Below are positions 43,799-52,163 of a DNA stretch of 64,000 bases, one piece after another. The translations under genes and the position numbers were made by a program. Below the pieces are notes generated by a model. That model was not told the DNA's origin. It ran no database searches and saw nothing but the letters and a program-made list of their open reading frames with translations. The DNA comes from Agrobacterium vitis (GTDB lineage Bacteria; Pseudomonadota; Alphaproteobacteria; Rhizobiales; Rhizobiaceae). The DNA lies in contig NZ_JACXXJ020000003.1 of assembly GCF_014926405.1 (NCBI RefSeq), positions 1,099,001 to 1,163,000 on the forward strand. The letters are read 5' to 3'. The first letter of the stretch is position 1. The number at the start of each line of letters is the position of its first letter.

Positions 43799-45133
43799 TT
43801 AATTGGTAACGCCATCCGCATCGGCAGCCGTGCGGATCTTGATGCCTTTATCCTTGGCATAAGCCTCGGAGGACTTTTCAATGATCGGCCGCAGCAACGC
43901 CCAATCCGGTGCGATCCAATCAGACACGACGTTCCATTTCTTGCCGTCCCATTGCTGGAAGGTCACATAACCATTGCCCTCGTGATTGTCCCAGGTGACA
44001 TTGATGGAGTGAAACAGGTCTTTGGCGCCAAGTTCCTCAACGCGCTTCTGGTCCAGTTGCAAATGCTCGAAGCCCCAGCGTACTTCGTCGCCGGTCAGCG
44101 TGCGCTTGCCGAATTTTGCCTGCGCGATGCGGATCGCCTCGACATTCAGGATACCATTGACGATACCCAGGTTGTGATAGACGGAGCCGATGCGTTTTTT
44201 GTCTTCCAGGTTGCCCTTGCCACTATCATAAAGCGTCTTGACGATTTCCTTGACGACTGGATACTCGGCACCGGACGCCTGGGTGGTGATGGCGGTATAG
44301 CCTTTGGCGGCATCGCCTGCCGGGATCACATCTTCTTCAGAATTGGACCAGACATTGCCAATGATATGGTCCACCGGAAAGCCGGTCTTGGCCGCTGTTT
44401 TCAGGGCCACCGGGTTCATCACGCCCCAGCCGCGCAACACGACATAATCAGGTTTGGCGCGACGAATGGTGAGCCATTGGGCCTGTTGTTCGTTACCGGG
44501 ATGCGGCACCTCGATCTGCTGGACATCAAAACCATATTTCTTGGCCAGCAATTCATAGATCGGAATGGTTTCCTTGCCATAAGGCGAGCCGTGATAGAGA
44601 ACCACGATCTTCTTGCCCTTCAGGTTTTCGATCCCGCCGAGCTTGGAGCCAATATAGTTCACGATACCGGAGGTTTCGCTGTAGGGATTGAGCAACAAGG
44701 GGAAAACATAGGGAAATACGCGGCCATCGGTGGAATCCGTACGACCGTGGTTGATGGTGATCAACGGTGTCTTGTCGGCGGTAATGCGGTCGATCATCGC
44801 ATAGGCGATGCCCACGGATAACGGGTTCCAGGCGGCGACGTTCGGATTGCTTTTCAGCCGCTCATAGGCTTCGACGCCACGCTCGACCTCGTATTGGGTT
44901 TCGGCCTCCGACCAGGTGAGCTTGACGCCATTGACGCCGCCATCACGGGTGTTGATCAGGTTGAGATAATCGATAAACCCGCCAAAGAAACCGGTTCCAC
45001 CTGCGGCATAGGGACCGACGCGGTAGCTCTGCAAGGGAAAATACTGCTCATCGGCATGCGCTGCGGGAAGCGCGACACTCAACGAGATGCCGATCACCAA
45101 TGCTGTGGCCTTGAATTTCGAAAGAATGCTCAT
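43799..45133 (-). CDS. Branched-chain amino acid-type ABC substrate-binding protein (family 6)
   Basis: A 444-residue Leu/Ile/Val-binding-protein-like receptor starting at ATG 45133 (MSILSKFKATALVIGISL), with AGGAG upstream. The signal peptide ends near PAAHADEQ. Features: GFFGGFIDYLNLINTRDGGV, the YEVERGVEAYERLKSN segment, TPLITINHGRTDSTDGRVFP, GKKIVVLYHGSPYGKETIPI. It is longer than classic LivJ and resembles the long rhizobial variants often found with aromatic-acid or amide uptake. It is the fourth gene of the operon rather than the first. Confidence 0.9.
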   Translation of the reverse strand: MSILSKFKATALVIGISLSVALPAAHADEQYFPLQSYRVGPYAAGGTGFFGGFIDYLNLINTRDGGVNGVKLTWSEAETQYEVERGVEAYERLKSNPNVAAWNPLSVGIAYAMIDRITADKTPLITINHGRTDSTDGRVFPYVFPLLLNPYSETSGIVNYIGSKLGGIENLKGKKIVVLYHGSPYGKETIPIYELLAKKYGFDVQQIEVPHPGNEQQAQWLTIRRAKPDYVVLRGWGVMNPVALKTAAKTGFPVDHIIGNVWSNSEEDVIPAGDAAKGYTAITTQASGAEYPVVKEIVKTLYDSGKGNLEDKKRIGSVYHNLGIVNGILNVEAIRIAQAKFGKRTLTGDEVRWGFEHLQLDQKRVEELGAKDLFHSINVTWDNHEGNGYVTFQQWDGKKWNVVSDWIAPDWALLRPIIEKSSEAYAKDKGIKIRTAADADGVTN

Positions 45134-45234
45134 GCTTGGATACACTCCTGGTATTGCCCGGTGCGATGCGCATCGGACGTGTTCATGGATGATGGATGGA
45201 TTGCGGATAAACGGCGTGCTGCGAGGGAGCCGGA

Positions 45235-46290
45235 TCAGGCTGGCCAAACCGGCACGCCGAAGCGTTTTCGGATCCTGTCGATAAGGGCGGCAAGCCCATC
45301 AGGCTCAAGGATCAGGAAAAGAATGATGAGTGCGCCGAGCACGATACGCTGCGTCATATCGAGCACGCCGCTATCGAACAGGTCACCAAAGACGAAGGCC
45401 CCAAACCGCGACAGCACCACCGGAAACACCACGATCAGGGCCGCCCCGAAAAAGGCACCGCGCAGCGAGGCCAGACCGCCAATGATAATGATGAACAGCA
45501 CCTGGAACGAACGATCCAGGTTGAAACCCGCCGGTTCGACGGTGCGCAGATAGGCAAAGGCCCAGAGCACACCGGCGATACTAATGATGAAAGACGACAC
45601 GGCAAAGGCCAGAAGCTTGGTGCGTAACACCGGAACGCCGATAATGCGCGCCGCCGTTTCGTTATCTCGCACCGCGATGAAATTGCGACCCGTTTGAGAA
45701 ATCACCAGCCGATGAGCGAGAAAGGTGACGAGTGTAACGATGATCAGCGCAAAATAGTAGCGCCCGACCGGCCCTTCAAAGGTAAAACCGGCAAGCGTCA
45801 GCGGCGGCGCATCGATGACACCCGAAGAGCTATCGTTGGAAAACCAGCTGAATTTCGTCAACGCCCACTGAACGAAGAACTGTGCAGCGAGGGTGGAAAC
45901 CGCGAGATAGAAGCCGCGCAGCCTAAGGCTTGGCAAGCCGAAGACAATGCCAATGGCCGCAGCGGATAGACCCGCGAGCAGGATGCTGACAATAAGCGGC
46001 AGGGAACCGGCCCGCAGGTCAAAATTGAAGCAGGCAAACGCGCCAACCGCCATGAAGGCCGCGCTGCCAAGCGACACCTGGCCTGCATAACCGGTCAGCA
46101 GATTGAGCCCGACCCCTGCGAGGCTAAGGGCCAGAAAGGGCAGCAGGATACCATCGAACAGGTAGCTCGTGCCAATCACGGGAAGAATGCCATAGGCCAC
46201 CAAAAGCACCAGCAGGGTGGCGACGGAGATCGGCATCGCTTTTGCTGGCGTGATCCTCGCAGGCGTCACGTTGGGCGAAACAGCAGACAT
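45235..46290 (-). CDS. livM: Branched-chain amino acid-type ABC permease (LivM)
   Basis: A 351-residue permease with many hydrophobic segments and LivM motifs: LAGVGLNLLTGYAGQVSLGS, FYLAVSTLAAQFFVQWAL, GRNFIAVRDNETAARIIGVP and GGLASLRGAFFGAALIV. It forms the channel with LivH, whose stop lies three bases before its start. It ends with a cytoplasmic tail LEPDGLAALIDRIRKRFGV. Confidence 0.92.
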   Translation of the reverse strand: MSAVSPNVTPARITPAKAMPISVATLLVLLVAYGILPVIGTSYLFDGILLPFLALSLAGVGLNLLTGYAGQVSLGSAAFMAVGAFACFNFDLRAGSLPLIVSILLAGLSAAAIGIVFGLPSLRLRGFYLAVSTLAAQFFVQWALTKFSWFSNDSSSGVIDAPPLTLAGFTFEGPVGRYYFALIIVTLVTFLAHRLVISQTGRNFIAVRDNETAARIIGVPVLRTKLLAFAVSSFIISIAGVLWAFAYLRTVEPAGFNLDRSFQVLFIIIIGGLASLRGAFFGAALIVVFPVVLSRFGAFVFGDLFDSGVLDMTQRIVLGALIILFLILEPDGLAALIDRIRKRFGVPVWPA

Positions 46291-46293
46291 GGA

Positions 46294-47190
46294 TCAAACC
46301 CTTTCCACGAGCTTTTGGCCGAAAAGACCGGAGGGGCGCACAAGTAAAAACAGCAGGGCAATCACATAGGCGAACCACCCTTCGATCCCCCCGCCAAAAT
46401 AGGCGCCGATATAGACTTCGGCCAATTTCTCCGAAGCGCCAATCAGCAGCCCACCGATAATCGCCCCCAGGATGGAATCAAAACCGCCCAGCACCAGCAC
46501 AGGCAGTGCTTTCAGCACGATCAAGGACAAGGAAAACTGCACGCCGGAGCGCGCGCCCCACAAGAGCCCGGCAACCAGCGCCACAAGCCCGGCGGCGGCC
46601 CACACACTTGCCCAGATCCAGGGAAGTTTCAGGCCCACGGCGAGAGCCGCAAACGGATCATCGGCCACCGCACGAAAACCAAGCCCAATGCGGGTATAGC
46701 GAAAGAACACGGACAGGGCGACAACAAGCCCAAAGGCGACGACCGCTGCGAAAATATCGAACTTGCTGATAAACACACCCGCGATATCGAAAGGAACATC
46801 CTCAATGCCCAGATCAAGCCCATGCACCTGCGTGCCCCAGAGCAGTTGGGCTGCTCCTTCAATCATGTAGGACAGGCCAAGCGTGGCCATGAACATGGTA
46901 ATCGGCGGCTTGTTGGTGAGCGGACGAAGGACCGTCCGCTCAATGCCAATGCCGAGCAGGATCATGATGGCGAAGGTAACCAGGAAGGCGAGCGGAAAAC
47001 CAAACCCGCGCTCTGTGAGACTGACGAAGGTCAGCGCTGCAAACAGCAGCATGGCACCCTGCGCAAAGTTCAAAACACCCGATGTCTTGTAAATCAGCAC
47101 GAAACCGATTGCCACGAGCGAATACATCACGCCGGACAGCAATCCGCCGACAAGCACTTCGGTAAAAAACAACCCGTCAAAATCGGCCAT
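46294..47190 (-). CDS. livH: Branched-chain amino acid-type ABC permease (LivH)
   Basis: A 298-residue permease; ATG 47190 overlaps the livG stop (TGATG). Motifs: GLLSGVMYSLVAIGFVLIYK, TSGVLNFAQGAMLL, GLGFRAVADDPFAALAVGL and ALPVLVLGGFDSILGAIIGG. It is the LivM partner in the membrane channel of a hydrophobic amino acid uptake (HAAT) system. Confidence 0.92.
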   Translation of the reverse strand: MADFDGLFFTEVLVGGLLSGVMYSLVAIGFVLIYKTSGVLNFAQGAMLLFAALTFVSLTERGFGFPLAFLVTFAIMILLGIGIERTVLRPLTNKPPITMFMATLGLSYMIEGAAQLLWGTQVHGLDLGIEDVPFDIAGVFISKFDIFAAVVAFGLVVALSVFFRYTRIGLGFRAVADDPFAALAVGLKLPWIWASVWAAAGLVALVAGLLWGARSGVQFSLSLIVLKALPVLVLGGFDSILGAIIGGLLIGASEKLAEVYIGAYFGGGIEGWFAYVIALLFLLVRPSGLFGQKLVERV

Positions 47191-48080
47191 CAAATGCCGT
47201 CTCCGTCTTCATTCTCTGGTGCAACACCGAGATAAGCATCAATGACTTTTTGGTCAGCGGAAATTTCCGCTGGTGTGCCATCGGCAATTTTACGCCCGTA
47301 ATCCAGCACCGCCACATGGTCGGAAAGGCCCATAACGACGCCAATATCGTGCTCGATCAACACCACAGTGGTGCCAAATTCATCCCGTGCGGCGCGCACA
47401 TAATGCGCCATTTCGTTCTTTTCGGTGGCTGTCATGCCTGCCATTGGTTCGTCCAGCAGCAAGATGTCGGGCTCTGCAACCAGGGCACGGGCAAGCTCCA
47501 CCCGCTTTTGAAGACCGTAAGGCAAAGTACCCGCAAGGCGATCCCTGAGGTCGGTGAGATGCAGAAAATCGAGAATTGCCACCGATCTGTCGCGGGCATC
47601 CTTATGCTCGCGGGCAGCCCTTCCATAGCCGATGATCTGCTCCACAAAACTGGATCTATTGCGGTAAACGCGGCCCGCAATGACATTGTCCAGAACACTC
47701 AACCCCTTGAACAGGGCGAGGTTTTGAAAGGTTCGGGCAATACCAAGCTGCGCTAGCCTCTGGGTCGGCACGCGGCTGAAATGGAGTTCGCCGATGGAAA
47801 CGCGGCCGTGATCCGGCTGATAGAGACCGCTGATCACGTTGATGATGGAGCTCTTACCAGCACCGTTCGGGCCTATAATTGCGCGGATTTCACCTTTGCT
47901 CACCTTAAGATCAATGTCGCTGAGCGCTATAACGCCTCCAAAAGACAGAGTGACCCCAGAGAGGGCCAAGGCATTTGAGGAAGCCTTTGCACTGTTGACC
48001 GCAGGCACATCATCCACCGATGCGCTCAGATCAGCCAAGAAAATGGCACCAGATCTGGCCGCCAGCATAGCAATCGTCAT
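47190..48080 (-). CDS. livG: Branched-chain amino acid-type ABC ATPase (LivG)
   Basis: A 296-residue ATPase starting at ATG 48080 (MTIAMLAARSGAIFL), with GAGGAGG nine bases upstream. It has a ~40-residue extension before the ABC fold (ALALSGVTLSFGGVIALSDI). Walker A GPNGAGKSSIINVISGLY, GIARTFQNLALFKGLSVLDN, signature LPYGLQKRVELARAL, Walker B ILLLDEPMAGM. The GIARTFQN and DEPMAGM motifs are typical of LivG. It opens the five-gene operon. Confidence 0.92.
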   Translation of the reverse strand: MTIAMLAARSGAIFLADLSASVDDVPAVNSAKASSNALALSGVTLSFGGVIALSDIDLKVSKGEIRAIIGPNGAGKSSIINVISGLYQPDHGRVSIGELHFSRVPTQRLAQLGIARTFQNLALFKGLSVLDNVIAGRVYRNRSSFVEQIIGYGRAAREHKDARDRSVAILDFLHLTDLRDRLAGTLPYGLQKRVELARALVAEPDILLLDEPMAGMTATEKNEMAHYVRAARDEFGTTVVLIEHDIGVVMGLSDHVAVLDYGRKIADGTPAEISADQKVIDAYLGVAPENEDGDGI

Positions 48081-48147
48081 GTTGTAAGCCCTCCTCATCT
48101 CCAGAGCGCTGCGCCCAAAGAGCGATTTACTGTGCTTGTCTGGTCTT

Positions 48148-48184
48148 AGAGACTGTCTGGTTCATATTGAACCAGACAGTCTCT
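48148..48184. repeat. 17-bp hairpin upstream of livG
   Basis: Arms AGAGACTGTCTGGTTCA (48148-48164) and TGAACCAGACAGTCTCT (48168-48184) are perfectly complementary with a three-base loop (two outer loop pairs may open). It lies 68 bases before livG, in its probable leader. No T-run follows on the minus strand. It could be a leader hairpin, a regulator site or a small mobile repeat end. Confidence 0.6.
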
Positions 48185-48924
48185 CAGTTCTCTTGTTTTC
48201 GTTTGTCTTTTCGGGAAAACCAGGTTCCACTTTCCCCTGACAAACTCTGGCGCACAGCAAACGTTTCCGTGCCGTCCGATGTCTCCAGATCTTATGGAGG
48301 CGGCATTTGGCCCGTTTGATAAAGTCCCTTCAGAACGCACCCGTGCAGGATGTACACTTGGCGAAATGACAGACGTTTCCTTCTGCTGTCTGCGAGCGGC
48401 ATAAACCGACATGATGCAAGCCGAACAACCGCGTTGATCCGATTTTCACCACTCAATAGAACCGCAATAGATACATCCGCACATCAATCAAAAGCCTGTT
48501 TCGCACCCAGAAAGAAACCGGTCTTTATTTAAGATCAAAACCGACCCTTATTGAGATTAATTAGAAACACAGCATACGAAGCGCGTGGAAAACAAAATAT
48601 ATTTTCATTTTCCTATACTTTTGACTGCCGACGCCCCCTTTTCAATTCCGTACTTGTTCAGTGCGATTATTTATCTATAATTTCCATAGATTTTAAAGGT
48701 TTTATTTTCTAATTTTTGCGCTTAGTGAAGAATGACCGTTGGGCTGAACGCGCCACCAAACGCGCTATAATCTAAGCTGGAAACCGATGCGCCTTGTCAC
48801 GAGATTTCGCAAAATCCACTGAAGGCGTTGAGATCAAATCCATACATATCAACGCGAATGGCAAGATGCCCGTTGATCGCACAGCCCAAATCGCCTGTAT
48901 CCCGGTTTTTTTAAGAAAGGCACA
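48185..48924. other. Long intergenic region without a convincing gene
   Basis: About 740 bases between the liv operon and the LacI gene. Short frames exist on both strands but none has a ribosome site together with protein-like composition. The stretch 48540-48730 is markedly AT-rich and holds the TCTA-N9-TAGA site. The region may contain the liv promoter, a small RNA or a decayed gene. Confidence 0.5.
48673..48691. promoter_or_regulatory. Candidate LysR-type operator ATCTA-N9-TAGAT
   Basis: Perfect 5-bp arms ATCTA (48673-48677) and TAGAT (48687-48691) with a 9-base spacer in an AT-rich stretch. Same core as 6107, 25152 and 27981. It lies ~590 bases from livG and ~240 bases from the 3' end of the LacI gene, so its target is unclear. 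Confidence 0.4.
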
Positions 48925-49956
48925 TCATCGGGATGATCGGCGAAAGTGGCTTGATCCGCGCAATATCAAATTGCAATCGAGAGTGCGCGTGCGTATGTCC
49001 GGAACATTGTCTTGTGTTAATCGCGACAAAACATAAGCGCTGATCGATTGCGCTATTTTTTCAATAGGTTGGGCGATGGCTGTCACGCCATCATCATAGA
49101 GGCGAAACAGTTCCACATCATCGAAACTGACGATGGCGATGTCTTCCGGCACCCTTGCCCGGTGTTCCCGGACCCATTCCAGAATGCCGTAGGTCATTTT
49201 ATAATTGGCTGAGAAGACCGCTGTTGGCGGCTCAGCCAGCGCCATGAATTTCTGAATGGCAGAATATCCGCCTTCTTCGGTCCAGTCGCCGGAATGCAGG
49301 TAGGACGGGTTGAAAGGAATCCTGCCCTCTTCCAGGGCCTGCTGATAGCCATTCAGGCGCTGCAATCCCGAGGACGTATCCAATGTGCCAAAGGCGGTGG
49401 CGATCCGTGTATGTCCAAGATCGATCAGATGGCGGACAGCACGGTAGGATGCCTTGGCATTTTCAACGAACACGCGGTCAACGCGCAACCCCATGATATC
49501 ATTGTTGTAGACGGTTACGGGAATACCGCGTTCCACAAATCTCTCGACTTCATTGGGAATGTCTCCATGTCCCGCAAGAATGAGCGCATCGACGTTCTGC
49601 CCGGCGAAATAGGAGAGGGATTCACTCAGCAGCCTGATGTCACCATCATGGCAATAGGTCAGCAGCGTCCTGCCACTCTGGCGAAACAATCGGGCCAGAT
49701 GATTGAGGAGTTGGGCATGAAATTCGTCGAGCTCCGGTGTCAAAAAGCCGATTACATCGGTCTTGTCACTTTTCATCGCCCGTGCAGCGGCGCTACGCTG
49801 AAAAGACAGGGCCTCGATGGCCCGCTCAATTTCGGCGCGGTTGCCATTGCGCACCGTTTGCCCATTGAGATAGCGGGACACTGTGCCGATGGCGACGCCT
49901 GCCGCCTCGGCCACATCGTGGATGGTGGCCTGTTTTCGCTTGCCGGTTATTTCCAC
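48925..49956 (-). CDS. LacI-family transcriptional regulator
   Basis: A ~343-residue regulator. The N-terminal HTH reads ATIHDVAEAAGVAIGTVSRY then LNGQTVRNGNRAEIERAIEAL, followed by a periplasmic-binding-like effector domain with DVIGFLTPELDEFHAQLLNH, VTVYNNDIMGLRVDRVFVEN, HLIDLGHTRIATAFGTLDTS and EDIAIVSFDDVELFRL. No ATG fits; I favour GTG 49956 (VEITGKRKQATI), preceded by GGGAGAGG, while TTG 50001 is an alternative. It is the last gene of the glycoside operon, so it probably represses that operon and is released by a sugar derived from it. Confidence 0.88.
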   Translation of the reverse strand: MEITGKRKQATIHDVAEAAGVAIGTVSRYLNGQTVRNGNRAEIERAIEALSFQRSAAARAMKSDKTDVIGFLTPELDEFHAQLLNHLARLFRQSGRTLLTYCHDGDIRLLSESLSYFAGQNVDALILAGHGDIPNEVERFVERGIPVTVYNNDIMGLRVDRVFVENAKASYRAVRHLIDLGHTRIATAFGTLDTSSGLQRLNGYQQALEEGRIPFNPSYLHSGDWTEEGGYSAIQKFMALAEPPTAVFSANYKMTYGILEWVREHRARVPEDIAIVSFDDVELFRLYDDGVTAIAQPIEKIAQSISAYVLSRLTQDNVPDIRTRTLDCNLILRGSSHFRRSSR

Positions 49957-50015
49957 AGGTCCTCTCCCAGGTCCATTGGTAGCTTCAGCAAGGACAACCA
50001 ACCCATGGCCTCACA

Positions 50016-52088
50016 TCATCCGGGTGCCATTCCGTCGATAACAATCGCACGGTGAATGGAAATACCTGGCAGATCAACCGTGATTGCGCCATCTGCTTGT
50101 TTTTTCCAAGCAAATGTCTCACCCGAAATCGCATCGTAGACGGATGATGGCGTTCCAGGCAGCCGTATCGTGAAGGATACCGGTCCGATGGAGGGAATAT
50201 CCTCGATCATTTCCATGGGTCTTGCTGTCGGCTGCCAATTGATCCGCACCGACTGACCGCGGATTTGCGGAAAACCGCAGAGAAGATGAACGATGCTGCG
50301 ATTTTCATGGGCCTGTACCGTCAGCGTCGCGCGGCCTGCGGAGGGCAAAGTGGTTTCAAGCGTCCGCCCCGGCATTAGCCGTTCGATCAGCGCATCGACC
50401 AGATATTTGTAGAGAGGCTGTCCCATGGCGCGGTAAAGTGCAAAGACCGGATAGGCGATGGTGCCCACCTTGCCATGCATGGCGCATGCCACGCCAATAG
50501 AATCGGCCTCAGGATCGTCAGGCGTATGCTGATGCGAGCAGAAATGGTTGAAGGCACGATTGAAATAGGGCGGCCTTATGCTTGCCAGAATAGTGGCGCC
50601 CGCCGCTTGCAGTTTTTCGGCCTCGGCATAGACCACGAAGGGGCTTGCCGGCAGGCGCGCATCGCTTAATGCTTCGGTGATCTGGGCATAGGATGGCTCG
50701 AACGCAATGTTTTCGCCTGTGAGTGTTAGGCCCGTCTCAAAGGCAAAAGCGCCGCTGTTCGGTATGCGGCCGGATTGACCGGAAATGAGGACGGCGCCAC
50801 CCGAAGCGAGATAGGCATCGAATTTTGCCTTTAATGCAGCATCCACCGGAATCGTATCTGGCAAGATAATCAGGCGATGGCGGGAAAAATCCATCTCCGG
50901 GTCAATCACATCGAAACATCTGTGCAATTCCAGCAGCATCTGCACCGCGCCGTCATCGCTATCGCGCACACGCTCCACACCGTCCCGATGGAAATATTCG
51001 GTGGCGAGAATAGCAATGTCTGAAACCTGTTCCGCACCGTCCAGAAAGGGTTCAAGAGCAGCGATCCGGCGAAAGGCCGGGGCGATGCTGCGATAGGTAT
51101 CACCATTGATCCGGCCATTGGGATGGAGCTGATCACCAACCAGGCATTTGGAGCCAAGCGCCACCATCATCGCACATTCGTATTCCAGCGCATCGGGGTG
51201 TTTGAAGCCGCCAAACTCACCCCAACTGGTGTGGAATTTGCCGGTGTGACTGACAAAATCCAGGCCAAGCCGCGCAGCATAGCGGGCGCTGGAGGGAAAG
51301 TGATTATAGCCCCAGCCACCCGTGGGCAGGCTTTCCAGCTCAAGATGGGTGTAGGGCGCGAAACGGTCCTTGCCATATTTGTTGATATGGCCGCTGTTGT
51401 AAAAAATGCGCGCCTGCGGAAATTCGCGCCGCAAAACGGTGCTCATCCCCTCGCGGAACTGTGCATTGACGGCCTCGTCATTGGCCAGCCGATCCGCCTT
51501 GTTCAATGGGTCGAGATTGAGGCGTGCCATGCGGGAAAGGCAGGCATTGCAGACACAATCCGGTGTCTGGATAATGTCGAAGAACAGCCCGGCAGTTGGG
51601 TAAAGCGTCAGAACCTCCCGCGCCTCAGTGATCAGGTGGGTACGAAACTCGTCGTGGTTGAGGCACAGGGTGTGCCAAGCGGCGCTTAACTGGTTCTGGG
51701 CCGAACGATCATGGTCATCGGCATGGTCAAGATGATTGTTGGCCTTCATCACCCGCCATTCAGGATGCAGGCGGGCGGTGCGCTCATCCCATTGCACCGA
51801 GAGATAGATCGGCGTTTCAATATCAGCAGCGTTGCAGGCGGCAATCATCTCCCCCAGCAGATCGGGGCGAGACAGATTGGGATGCGGCGCACCCACCTTG
51901 GTCGGATAATAAGACCAGCCATGGTGGCATTTGGCAAACAGCGTGATGGAATTGACATGCGACTGCTTCAACGTGTCAACGAACGCTTCAGCGTCAAACT
52001 CACTGCCAATGCCCGGAATATGCTCGGATGTGTGAAAATCGAGATGAATTTGACGATACCGCAAGGGGCGCAATGAATTCTGCGACAT
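50016..52088 (-). CDS. Glycoside hydrolase, GHL6/GH151-like (putative alpha-L-fucosidase)
   Basis: A 690-residue protein without signal peptide, hence cytoplasmic. The N-terminal TIM-barrel region has RYRQIHLDFHTSEHIPGIG, NSITLFAKCHHGWSYYPTKV and LSVQWDERTARLHPEW, typical of the hypothetical glycosyl hydrolase 6 group, plus FFDIIQTPDCVCNACLSRM with clustered Cys that may bind a metal. The middle (~380-560) resembles a beta-galactosidase trimerisation domain. I recall this architecture from GH151 alpha-L-fucosidases; that assignment is from memory, not from a search. AAGGAG precedes the ATG. It follows a GH95 gene, whose members also act on alpha-L-fucosides or galactosides. Confidence 0.75.
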   Translation of the reverse strand: MSQNSLRPLRYRQIHLDFHTSEHIPGIGSEFDAEAFVDTLKQSHVNSITLFAKCHHGWSYYPTKVGAPHPNLSRPDLLGEMIAACNAADIETPIYLSVQWDERTARLHPEWRVMKANNHLDHADDHDRSAQNQLSAAWHTLCLNHDEFRTHLITEAREVLTLYPTAGLFFDIIQTPDCVCNACLSRMARLNLDPLNKADRLANDEAVNAQFREGMSTVLRREFPQARIFYNSGHINKYGKDRFAPYTHLELESLPTGGWGYNHFPSSARYAARLGLDFVSHTGKFHTSWGEFGGFKHPDALEYECAMMVALGSKCLVGDQLHPNGRINGDTYRSIAPAFRRIAALEPFLDGAEQVSDIAILATEYFHRDGVERVRDSDDGAVQMLLELHRCFDVIDPEMDFSRHRLIILPDTIPVDAALKAKFDAYLASGGAVLISGQSGRIPNSGAFAFETGLTLTGENIAFEPSYAQITEALSDARLPASPFVVYAEAEKLQAAGATILASIRPPYFNRAFNHFCSHQHTPDDPEADSIGVACAMHGKVGTIAYPVFALYRAMGQPLYKYLVDALIERLMPGRTLETTLPSAGRATLTVQAHENRSIVHLLCGFPQIRGQSVRINWQPTARPMEMIEDIPSIGPVSFTIRLPGTPSSVYDAISGETFAWKKQADGAITVDLPGISIHRAIVIDGMAPG

Positions 52089-52163
52089 GATGGCTCCTTT
52101 TCTCCGGCACGAAAGCCGCGAAAATCCTGTTAGAACACCAGAAAATGCATGTTGAAATATCGG

